Shown here: in pieces, positions 8,586 through 17,272 of the stretch | How the letters are laid out: every line of letters begins with the position of its first letter | How positions within the stretch are numbered: position 1 is the stretch's first letter | Notes under the pieces: model-generated | The model's input: the letters and a program-made list of their open reading frames with translations, nothing else | Database searches by the model: none | What the model was told of the DNA's origin: nothing | Made by a program: the position numbers and the translations under genes | Source: Asterionellopsis glacialis | Taxonomy: Eukaryota; Bacillariophyta; Plagiogrammaphyceae; Rhaphoneidales; Asterionellopsidaceae | Reading direction: 5' to 3' | DNA length: 20,169 bases | Assembly: GCA_014885115.2 (NCBI GenBank) | Contig: WKLE02005586.1 | Span: 1-20,169, forward strand

Positions 8586-9430
8586 ATAAACATTTATAAA
8601 AAAAGAATTTATTTACTAGCCCAAGAGAAAGGACAAGAAAAAAAGGTTTAATCAAAAGGCAATAGAATGTTCTATAGTGCAGTAGTATCTGTATCTGAAA
8701 TCTAATTTATTTGTTTCTACATTTTGACACACAGACACACCGGTAAAGCCTTCTTTGTTTTATATCGATAGTAGTAGAGTAATACTTCCATCAAATCATC
8801 TCGCTTCACCCCTAATCGGTAGGTTACCCTGAAAAAGGAGTAACAATACAGTAGTTCAACCCGAACCTTTCCATCAGATTCCCGAACGAATCATTAGTTT
8901 TTCAAAAGAGCATCTTTCACACACCATCAAACCAATAATTTGTAATCACCAACACTTTACAACTACTCGATAACCCACAAATGAATAGACATTGTCACAG
9001 TTTAAAATAATATAAAGTGTACACTGAAAGTGGCTAATAATCGCGTCTCTTCGTTCTTTATTTTAAAAAAATAGTAGTATCTTTAATAAATGTTTTTGAC
9101 ATAATCCAGAAATATTATACTGATCATACACGTTCTTTAATGCAATAATTAAAAATTCGATCTAACAAATTCATGTACATCAAATTTACCAACACTATTT
9201 ATGGCTTTGATATATATTCAAATTTTTGTAGATGTAGGATTTTAAAAGGGAAAAATCATTAATATTTCTGATCACGCTAAAAGATGATAAAACATTGGTG
9301 TCATTATTGTTTACACGAGAATGCATTCTCACGAATCAAGAAATCAGAAAATGCTGGGAAAGTTCAAGTTGTCGAAAACCGCTATCCTAAAGAATGAGAA
9401 AAGGTCTTTCTTTCCTTCAGGCATATCCAT

Positions 9431-9514
9431 CTGTATGAAATTTTATTTTTCCCATTGAAAATTAATTTTTGTCTGTATGAAATTTTATTTGTCCCATTGT
9501 AAATTAATTTTTTT
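9431..9514. repeat. Two-copy 42-base tandem duplication
   Basis: Units 9431-9472 and 9473-9514 each start CTGTATGAAATTTTATTT and contain CCCATTG and AAATTAATTT. Only about three or four positions differ, so this copy is younger than the 55-base duplication upstream. Confidence 0.85.
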
Positions 9515-9719
9515 TATTGTGAAAGCTTTTTCATATACCAACAGTACTGTACTGTACCTATTATGACGAATAAGCGGTGTCAGAAGCACACCATTATTGA
9601 ATATCGGATATCAATAACAAATCATGTTGCTTCTAGTTTGAGTATTAGTTTGTTGTAGAAATCTACACAAGAAATCTTGTTATGTATAGGGAGTCTCTCT
9701 AGAGGACATTATTTTTTAA

Positions 9720-10200
9720 TACCTGGTACCAGTACTAGGTCCCAATCATTCATGATAGAGTACGGGTTAAGCTGCCTTCGGGCGGGTTGACAGAATTTGC
9801 CTTGATGCAAGAAAAGAATAGTTATTATACCAGGTACTGTAGGGAATGTCAACGCCTCTCTAGAGAGGACCTAACATTTTTTGTCTTGCTACCGTCAGTT
9901 ATTATTATTTCTCATATTACATTTCACTTAATTGTTTTTTTATAAGTACGTTGGACAAAGTAGGACTGTTACTATCTGTACCAAGGTAACGCACCAGTAC
10001 CTGTACCAGGTACAGCCAGTCGAGTTGTTAGGTAGCCATACTTCGTCCTAGTCCTACCAGGTACCAACCTTGTTGGTGGGACAGTACCTGAAAGAGAACC
10101 AGTGCCACGTACCTGTACCGTACGGGATCCTACTTTTCCAGTTACTGCATTCAGAATATTGTCTTTCAAACACCGAGGACACGTATTATACTGTACCATT
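9720..10200. repeat. GGTACC/GTACC-rich patch
   Basis: Repeated permutations of CCAGTACC, CCAGGTACC, CTGTACC and their reverse complements occur at about 9721-9737, 9829-9838, 9978-10015, 10056-10065 and 10083-10126. A 75-codon open frame on the minus strand through this patch is Gly/Thr/Arg repeat-like and is not supported as a gene. Similar patches lie at 13111-13193 and 13365-13485. Confidence 0.6.
9855..9868. repeat. 14-base perfect palindrome CCTCTCTAGAGAGG
   Basis: This is the longest of several TCTCTAGAGA-centred palindromes in the intergenic DNA (others near 319, 896, 3355, 3431, 9696 and 13151). It could bind a dimeric factor; none is known to me for this sequence. Confidence 0.7.
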
Positions 10201-10394
10201 ACAAGGCGGATGCGATCTATCGTGTTAACGTCTTCAAAATAAATAAAAAGAAAAATTAGCGAGTTATCATGCTTTTGTTTATGTTGTAGTCCAGAGTCGC
10301 AAGCGTTGCATTTCTTCAGTCAATGCTATATTCTTCCGGCGATGTTTGGAACACCCAACATCAATACAACCACGAAATATTGTACGCTTGAATA

Positions 10395-10416
10395 AGAGAG
10401 GGAGAGAGAGAGAGAG
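10395..10416 (+). promoter_or_regulatory. GA-rich tract upstream of the TLDc gene
   Basis: A nearly pure (GA)n tract lies about 100 bases before the ATG at 10517, probably in the core promoter or 5' leader. Function is inferred from position only. Confidence 0.4.
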
Positions 10417-10516
10417 TTTCATTGCGGAGAATTCAGAAACGACGCACGTCTAAAACGAAAAAAACAAAAGGGGAAATCAACTACAGAAGTCGTTGCTCTT
10501 CAAAATATCGGAAATC

Positions 10517-12254
10517 ATGGAGGATTCTTTGGAAAATGTAGAGATCTTTATGACTCCTGATGAAGCAACGTCTCCCATTGTGATGCCAAGTAGACCACCT
10601 GTGACCAAGGCCAAAAAGAATTGGTCTCTTTTGCGTACGGCGATACGTGCGACTCGTCGTAAGTCGTCTCTAACAAAACACGAAGAAAAGCTTTTAAGAT
10701 CTATTTGTAAACCATCCATCGCGAAAAAGGACACAACCACTAATGTTGGCAATGACGATGATGCTAAATCATCATCATCGTCTTCTAATTCGAAGACTTG
10801 TGCTTCTCGTGCGAAATTAAGAAAATCCATTCATGCTGTAAGTTTTGCGTTAAGCAAGACGGAACGTGCTTTTTTACAAAGTTTGGTCGATACACCCGAA
10901 ATTAGTGTCGAACAAGTTAAGAAAGCTAATGAAGTTCTTACGAATGATCCAATTTATCAACCAGAAAGTAATGATACCGCTCTACATCCTAAACACAAAC
11001 AAAATAAATATGATGATGATACTGCAGTACCTTCTCTTCGTCCAAAACTTCGTCAAAGTGATGCATCCTTCCGAAAAGAACTTTGGACATACAATACTAC
11101 CGACAATATCATTTCAATTGAAAGTCAATCAAACTATGAAGAAACTGAACCAAGCAAAGATGAGCGCACCAATGAGAATGGAGCTCCAACCAAAACGAGA
11201 GAATCTGTTTTCTACTTTATTCGTCAAACGTTGGCGACTCTTGATGGAAGTTTTAGCAGTATTAATCAAGAAGAACAGGATGATAAAGTTTCGGAGAAAA
11301 TTCAAGAGGCTGTAGAATTCAAAATCTTAGGTACACATATGGATGACCCTGATTGTGAACCTCATGTATTATCACCACCAATCATGGATGCACTCCGGCC
11401 TCATTTTCCTTTCGTTATTCGGGAAGATAACTTTTGGTTAAAATATTCCATGATGAGAGATGTGAGTTTGTTATTTTTCTTGTTTGCTTCTTTGTTTATT
11501 TAGGTTAGGTGTACGGCCTATTCTGATGCACTTTTTGCATTGTATCTCTCTTTCTCTCAAATCTCAACTATTTTAGGGTGCATCAATGAGATCATTATTG
11601 AAACAAGTAAAAGCTTCAACCCGTACCATTCTTGCTATTGAAACAATGAATGGTGACGTATTCGGTTCCTTTACAAGCTCACCATGGCGTGCACAGGGTC
11701 GTCAATACTATGGAAGTGGTGAATCATTCTTGTGGCGTTTGAAGAAATCACGATATACTCCTTGTAGCACGGTGGACGATCAAATTGAGCTGGAAAGTGA
11801 AGTCGAAATTTTTAAATGGTCGGGTGAAAATCGAAATATTCAGTTGTTAGCTAATCCTGACGATAATTTAGTGTTGGGCGGAGGTGGAAACGAAGATGAC
11901 CCATACGCAATTCATATCCATGATGACGACGACAGAGACAATAACCATGCACGTGGTTGCGGACTTATGATTTCTGCAGATTTGATGAGAGGAAGCTCTT
12001 CCAGGTGAGTACTCGTTTGCTTTGAAGTCATTCCTTCTCTAACAGTCTGAATTTGCTAACTTTGATTATGCTTTGAACTTTGTAGGAGCTTAACATTCAA
12101 AAATCCGACGTTACCCACAGTTGATGAAGACATATTTGAAATTGCCAACATAGAAGTTTGGACTATGACACCCGTGGACGATGAAGAAGAAGCTGCATTA
12201 CTTGAACATGGTCGTATGTTTGTATTTGATCATGGTAACTTTGTTCAGCAGTAA
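10517..12254 (+). CDS. TLDc-domain protein (OXR1/NCOA7-type), three exons
   Basis: Exons 10517-11461, 11577-12004 and 12086-12254 join to 513 residues. The ATG at 10517 has A at -3 and G at +4; the frame is open upstream but has no earlier ATG near it. Residues 1 to about 280 are low-complexity and charged, with a Ser run near 85-90, basic patches and phosphorylation-prone Ser/Thr. From about 290 the TLDc domain is recognisable across the exon joins: FWLKYSMMRDGASMRSL, then TILAIETMNGDVFGSFTSSPW, YYGSGESFLWRL, IFKWSGENRNIQLLANPDDNLVLGGGG, GLMISADLMRGSSSRSLTFKNPTLP and finally IANIEVWTM. Family members protect against oxidative stress and bind the V-ATPase. An acidic/His insertion (DDPYAIHIHDDDDRDNN) sits between the Gly cluster and the GLMI strand. 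Both introns have GTGAGT donors and pyrimidine-rich acceptors, and splicing restores the domain exactly. Confidence 0.9.
11462..11576 (+). other. Intron 1 of the TLDc gene (phase 0)
   Basis: GTGAGT donor and TTTTAG acceptor, 115 bases. Removal joins SMMRD to GASMRS, the expected TLDc sequence; retention gives a stop after 13 codons. Confidence 0.9.
12005..12085 (+). other. Intron 2 of the TLDc gene (splits an Arg codon)
   Basis: AG|GTGAGT donor and TTGTAG acceptor, 81 bases. Removal joins GSSS-R to SLTFKNP; retention gives an immediate TGA. Confidence 0.9.
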
Positions 12255-12259
12255 ATAAA
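12254..12259 (+). terminator. AATAAA polyadenylation-like hexamer overlapping the TLDc stop codon
   Basis: AATAAA shares its first base with the TAA stop at 12252-12254. If used, the 3' untranslated region would be only a few tens of bases. The importance of this hexamer in the organism is not established from the sequence. Confidence 0.35.
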
Positions 12260-14099
12260 AATTACAAAACGCACAGCTTGAAGCCTGCCGCTGTGTATGG
12301 AAAACTCTTTCTAAACTTGCCTACACACGAAAGAGATTCAATGTACTCTTTAAAAATGAACACATGCATATTAATAATAAATTTGTAAAACAGTTCTTGC
12401 ATTTATCTTTGGCGTTTCTCATGTTTTAGTTATGATGCATGTGTCGTAAGAATGAAACAAGCCGACATTGTTGCTCTGATCATTGATGGTGTTACTGATG
12501 ATTATTTTACATAAATGGTACATCATGTCTTGCGCAGAAGGAATAATATAAATAATTACAATTCGTTATGGACCATTGTAACATATATTTGATTCTGGAA
12601 GTTGAGAAAGATAGCTACTGTATATGACGATGAGGCAGTCATATATGAAGTTACTCGACCAAGTGTTATTTCATTTGCATAAAACCAGTTTCACTATTCC
12701 TTTCTCTGCCATCATTGTGTCTACTTGCATACTGAAAAATTGTTTTTTTTTCATTTCAAACACACAAGTACTACAAGGCAATCGTGTAACTAATAAATAG
12801 TATGTAACTTTTTTATTTCATTCCTTTGAACGAATCTTGCTTTACTACCTCTACAATTTCCACAATAGTCACCTGTGACTTCTTTCGCAGTAAACTCAGA
12901 TACCACAAGATGGTGAAGGACATCTTGTAAAAGTATGATTTCATTGAAAATCTGGGACACCTCCATAGGTCGTTGATAGTTGGTACTTTTGGCACTTTGA
13001 CAATAGTCTATGTAATCGAGACATCATTCTTCATTCTGTACAGTAGAAAGAGATTTTGTTGAATGGAATGGTACTTCCAGGTTCTTGTTTGTCTGTTGTT
13101 GTGATAGTTATTCAGTACCGGTACCTTAAACCTGCACCTTCAATGTGGGACTAGAGAGAGGAATACCTGATAGGTACCTGGTACCTGGTACATTTATTAC
13201 GTCAGTTTCCTCCTGGCGGTTCAGGTACTCGTGGAAGGAACGAGTTGAATAAAAACACATTAGCTTCATACGGTAAGGACTCTTCAGTACAGCTATACGT
13301 AAAAAATAAAGGACTGTGCACTGTACTCTGTATGTCTACATTGAATTTCTACGTTACGCATCACTTGTACCTGGTAATGGTCGAATCTACTAATGTATGA
13401 CGTTATCAGCCGCTTTACGCGTTCGGCAACTATCCATTCCATTACTACATGGTACATACATACCGTACCGGTCCTACCGTACTTCAGGAAACAAGAACTC
13501 CAGAATAGAACAACCATCATCAAACCGTTCCACAATAACGTGCATCTCTTGTAGACTCGGTATCCTAATCATTGTTCCACATCGAACGCTATCACATTGA
13601 TCTTACCGTGTTGTGTTCAGCCGGACCTTTGTTCTCTCAGACCCGCGGTTTGAGTAGACAAAACAATACAGCATTCTATATCATTCCTTCGCGTCTCATT
13701 CATTTCCAAGAAGTCCATCCGAGATATACAATCCAATTCTCTTGGAATATACTGCTACGTTATCTCTTTCTTGCTGCACGGTGATATCTCCTTAAAAATA
13801 CTTACATCATTTCACGCTTTTGCCAAAAATACGATACTAGTGGTCAAGACACGATAATTTGCAACAGCATAGAGGATACCGAGGACTGCAGCAGAAACGA
13901 TAGGAATACAAAAAGAAAAGCAGGTACATCATCGTTGCCAATAAGTTCAGAGGCACCCGGGCAAGGTGTGGATGGTTTGATAAATACTACAGATGCAAAG
14001 AAATCATACTCCAACACTATCAAGTTGAAAAAGCAAAGAATTCAAACGAATATCGACGATCATCAATATATTTGCACAAGTAAAACTACTACCAATAGT
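12255..14099. other. Intergenic region between TLDc and PAS genes
   Basis: These 1,845 bases contain no gene I can support. The left half is AT-rich. From about 13110 to 13490 there is GGTACC/GTACC-rich sequence like that at 9720-10200, plus a CTAGAGAGAGG at 13151-13161. The frame of PAS exon 1 is open back to a stop at 13782, without an ATG before 14100. So an upstream exon donating the true start cannot be excluded. Confidence 0.5.
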
Positions 14100-16765
14100 A
14101 TGGGGCGTGTGGAAGAATTTATACGGATACTAAACACTTCCTTCGATGCTGGGTTTTTAGTTACAGATCGAGGTGAAATCCTTCACGGGAATGATGCTTC
14201 TCAAAAAATGTTTACACATATGTCGCATTCTAGATTGGGAAACATACATACTCATTTGACATTTTTAGCTCCGCAAAATATAGATTTGAATTTATCCACT
14301 ATAACTATCAAGGACAACACCAAGAACGGCGACACCGATGGTAGTGGCAGTATTGAAGCTATAAGTTGGGAAGAAGTCGTAAACCTTCTTTTAGTGCAGC
14401 AAATGGGTATGCCTGAACTGGCACAGATTGATCGTAAGTTTCTTCTTCTGCTTTGTAACATCATTGTTTCATTTTGGCTGATATTTGAATACTTCATGTC
14501 ATCAAACTTCTTGTTGCAACGAAACCTTTTGTTTATACTTACTTCTGTTTTGTAAAGACTGGAAAGTGATTGGAACGAACAAGGAAAGTCATGAATTTAC
14601 AGCTAAGGTAAAACTTACCTTGTTGCCTGGCGCCACCAAGGAAGAACCGTACGTTATGATATTTATACGAAATGTTGACGTTAATCATGGCATTCATGCG
14701 AAACAACAACAGAAGCAGGCTTCAGCAGTTCTTACAGAACAAAAGCATCAAGTGCCAATTGCAGCCACAGCTATACACCACCACCACCACCACCATCCCA
14801 GCGAAGCGCAAGATCCTTCCTTTACTCTAAATCCGAATGGAATAATTATCGAATTCAACCAGACAGCGTTAGAGAAAGTACCATGGTGTAAGCAGGAACT
14901 AGTTGGTCGACATATTTCCATGATTGATGTCGGCTTACCTGAGGCATCAAAACCTGCCCAGCATGAATGTCATAAATATTTGGATAAGGAGCAACCTAGT
15001 ATTGTACATTGTAAAGGGATAATTTCTTTTTCGGAATTAACAACCGCAACAGCGGCATCAACTGAAAAGGGAGTCAACAAAAAAGACAGTCATAATTATA
15101 CGGATAACATGACTATGCAATCATCATCATTCACAAGCTATCCGCAACAAATAGATAACATTATGACTTCAATAGTGGAAGCTTCCGTTGATCCATTGTT
15201 CCTTATATCTGAAAGAGGGATCATTCAGATGGTTAATGGAGCTGCCGTGGAAGAATTTGGATGGACTCGTTCAGAAATGATGGGGATGAATATAAGTTTG
15301 ATTGTTGGTGGAGGGCATGGTCAGAATCATGATGAGTATATCAAACGATATCTGAAAACCGGTGTAGCAAAAGTGTTGGGTAAACGCCGTGAACTTCAAG
15401 CAAAGCGCAAAAATGGTTCTGAATTTCCAGTTGAATTGGTTGCAGCTGAAGTACCGGTATTTTATCCCGAACAGGGAGAAAAAGGAGAAGGTGAAAATGA
15501 CAGTAAGGCACCGGATGATGAAAGGCTGTTTGTCGGCTTTGTCCGTAATCTAACTGATATTCAGCAAAAACAGAGAATGTCAACAGGTATTATTGATTCT
15601 TCTCAAGACCCCATATTAGTGATCAATGAAGAAGGCAAAATACGAATGGCTAATGGTGCTGCGGCGTGCCAATTTGGATGGACACGTGAAGAACTTGTGG
15701 GTAGCAACATTCATAGTATAATTGCTCCTGAGTATGTGCACTATTTGTTCGGTAAACATCAACGCCGCAAAGTTGATATGCCGGCAAGAAGAAAAAATGG
15801 GAGTTTTTTTCCTATCCAGCTTGGGATGTCGGAACTTCCAGAGTTGAATGGTGAACGTCTATTTTGCGAAACTATCTACGATATGACACAGATCAATAAG
15901 GATGCAAGCTTGCGTGTTGGTGTAATTGAAGCCTCAATGTCTCCTATGTTCTTGATAGACGAAAAGGGGATAATACAAATGGTAAATCAAGCTGCAGTTG
16001 ATTTATTTGGATGGGACAGACAGGAATTTATGGGGAGCAATATCAAAATGATTGCCGGCGGGGCCCATCGTAAATATCATGATGACTATATTCAGCATTA
16101 CATTGAAACAGGCGAAACGAAGATTATCGGAAACAACCGCGAATTACCAGCACGGAGGTACGTTAGAAATACTTCTTGGTGTCTGCGCCCTTTCTCCACT
16201 TCTTGTTTGATGTCCTTACTGATATGTATTCACAACTGAACATTTTTCTCTGTTGTGCTCCTTCTTTGTTCGGACACATCCTTGCAGAAAAGATGGAGAA
16301 GAATTTCGAATAGAATTGCGTGTGACGGAGGTAGAACTAGAGTACGGCGAATCGCGCATTTTTTGTGGCTACGTGCATGATCTTTCAAGCATAAAAATGA
16401 AAGATCGTCTTATTAATGGAATATTAGAGGCTTCAAAAGAATCGATGTTCGTCATCAATAAGAAAGGGACTATAAAGATGATCAACGAGTTAGCTGCAAA
16501 TGATTTTTCGTGGCCTCGGGGGGATCTAATTGACAAAAGCATTGGGACTATTGCTGGTGGGGAATTCATAGATAACAACGAAACGTTCGTTACGAAACTA
16601 ATACAGCAAACGGCTGACAATTCGGTCGGTAAGAAAAACAATTACCCAGGACGAGGAAAAGATGGTGTAGAGTTTCCATTGGAAATAGGACTCACGGAGA
16701 TACCGGGCGAAGATCAGATGTTTTGTGGACATGTTCAAAAGCTATCCTCAATTGTAGGTACCTAA
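14100..16765 (+). CDS. Multi-PAS protein with FixL-like haem-pocket residues, three exons
   Basis: Exons 14100-14433, 14558-16157 and 16288-16765 join to 803 residues. Six PAS or PAS-like units can be read: PAS1 from about 3 (FDAGFLVTDRGEILHGND), degenerate PAS2 from about 197, PAS3 about 310-440, PAS4 about 450-555, PAS5 about 562-680 and PAS6 about 683-803. PAS3 has H369-D-E-Y372-I-x-R-Y and R389; PAS5 has H619-D-D-Y622-I-x-H-Y and R639, each followed by a (K/R)-R-K-(N/D)-G-x-x-F block. In FixL the equivalent His is the haem ligand (His200 in the Bradyrhizobium protein) and the Arg, 20 residues later, contacts oxygen (Arg220), so an oxygen or other gas-sensing role is inferred. A seven-His run (185-191) lies in the PAS1-PAS2 linker. 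There is no membrane segment, histidine kinase, cyclase or DNA-binding domain in the window; output would need a partner. The start is uncertain, as no ATG precedes 14100 in the open frame. Confidence 0.88.
14434..14557 (+). other. Intron 1 of the multi-PAS gene (phase 1)
   Basis: GTAAGT donor and TGTAAAG acceptor, 124 bases. Removal joins AQID to H-WKVIG in frame. Confidence 0.85.
14776..14796 (+). repeat. CAC/CAT run coding seven histidines
   Basis: Six CAC codons and one CAT encode H185-H191 in the linker between PAS1 and PAS2. This is a trinucleotide repeat and so may vary in length between alleles. Confidence 0.9.
16158..16287 (+). other. Intron 2 of the multi-PAS gene (inside PAS5)
   Basis: AG|GTACGT donor and CTTGCAG acceptor, 130 bases. 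Removal rebuilds the sequence RELPARRKDGEEFRIEL, which aligns with the same block of PAS3. Confidence 0.92.
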
Positions 16766-17272
16766 ACATTTAACATATTTCCGATTGCTCAAATTCTACC
16801 AACTCGCCAGAGGCAATGGCCAGTTTCCACATGCTGTTATATGCCACTGAGTGAGCAATCCCTGTATTAAGAGTTCTAGGAGAGATACGAATTCACCGTT
16901 TGAGTTTCAGGCAAACGACAGCATCACCATAAGGAGTATGGCCAAATTGATATTGTTTTTTTTTTTTATTTGTTTATACGAAAGAAAGCCGAGCAGATGG
17001 AGTTCGTAACAAGAAGAAATTGAATCAAAGAAAGACATAGTTGCGCATTATTTATCCTGCTCGAGTCCAACGGATGGTCTGTTAGATCTCGCAGTGGTAA
17101 AAGTGATGCCCATGGTATACACACTACACGCGAGACAGGGATCTGGTCAAGAAGTACGATAAAATGCTTCACGCATGGAGAATGACGAGTTTATAATCGT
17201 GGCGAATTCACAATTCATTGCCGAGGTGACGCATGAATGAAAAATGTCAAGGGTTTACTTAATGTACTCTCT
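16766..17272. other. Short region between convergent PAS and SGNH genes
   Basis: This 507-base stretch shared by two 3' ends has a T-rich run near 16957-16968 and no coding sequence I can support. A GTAGGT at 16756, just before the PAS stop, could act as a donor, but no downstream exon extending a recognisable domain is visible. Confidence 0.5.

Larger units (their letters stand above)
8112..10516. other. Long divergent intergenic region rich in short repeats
   Basis: These 2,405 bases between two divergent genes hold no coding sequence I can support. The left part has a CCAAT at 8310-8314 near the leftward gene start, a 55-base tandem duplication (8358-8467) and seven ACTGT units (8551-8585). 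The middle (8600-9430) is AT-rich and featureless to my reading. A 42-base tandem duplication lies at 9431-9514. Base composition changes from about 9690, where TCTCTAGAGA palindromes and GGTACC/GTACC-rich sequence occur up to about 10200. A GA tract lies at 10395-10416. Confidence 0.6.

Noticed and set aside
9972..10199. 75-codon minus-strand open frame
   Set aside because: The predicted protein is a product of GGTACC-type repeats (Gly/Thr/Arg/Pro-rich), with no family resemblance or flanking gene signals.
12813..12995. 60-codon minus-strand open frame
   Set aside because: Short, no motif, in AT-rich intergenic sequence.
13293..13784. Several overlapping small open frames before the PAS gene
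   Set aside because: They overlap on both strands, lack recognisable domains, and run through repeat-rich sequence; none joins the PAS frame by an obvious splice.
14776..14796. His7 tract as an engineered tag or vector contamination
   Set aside because: It sits inside a native multi-exon gene between PAS domains and uses a CAC repeat, so it is a natural microsatellite.
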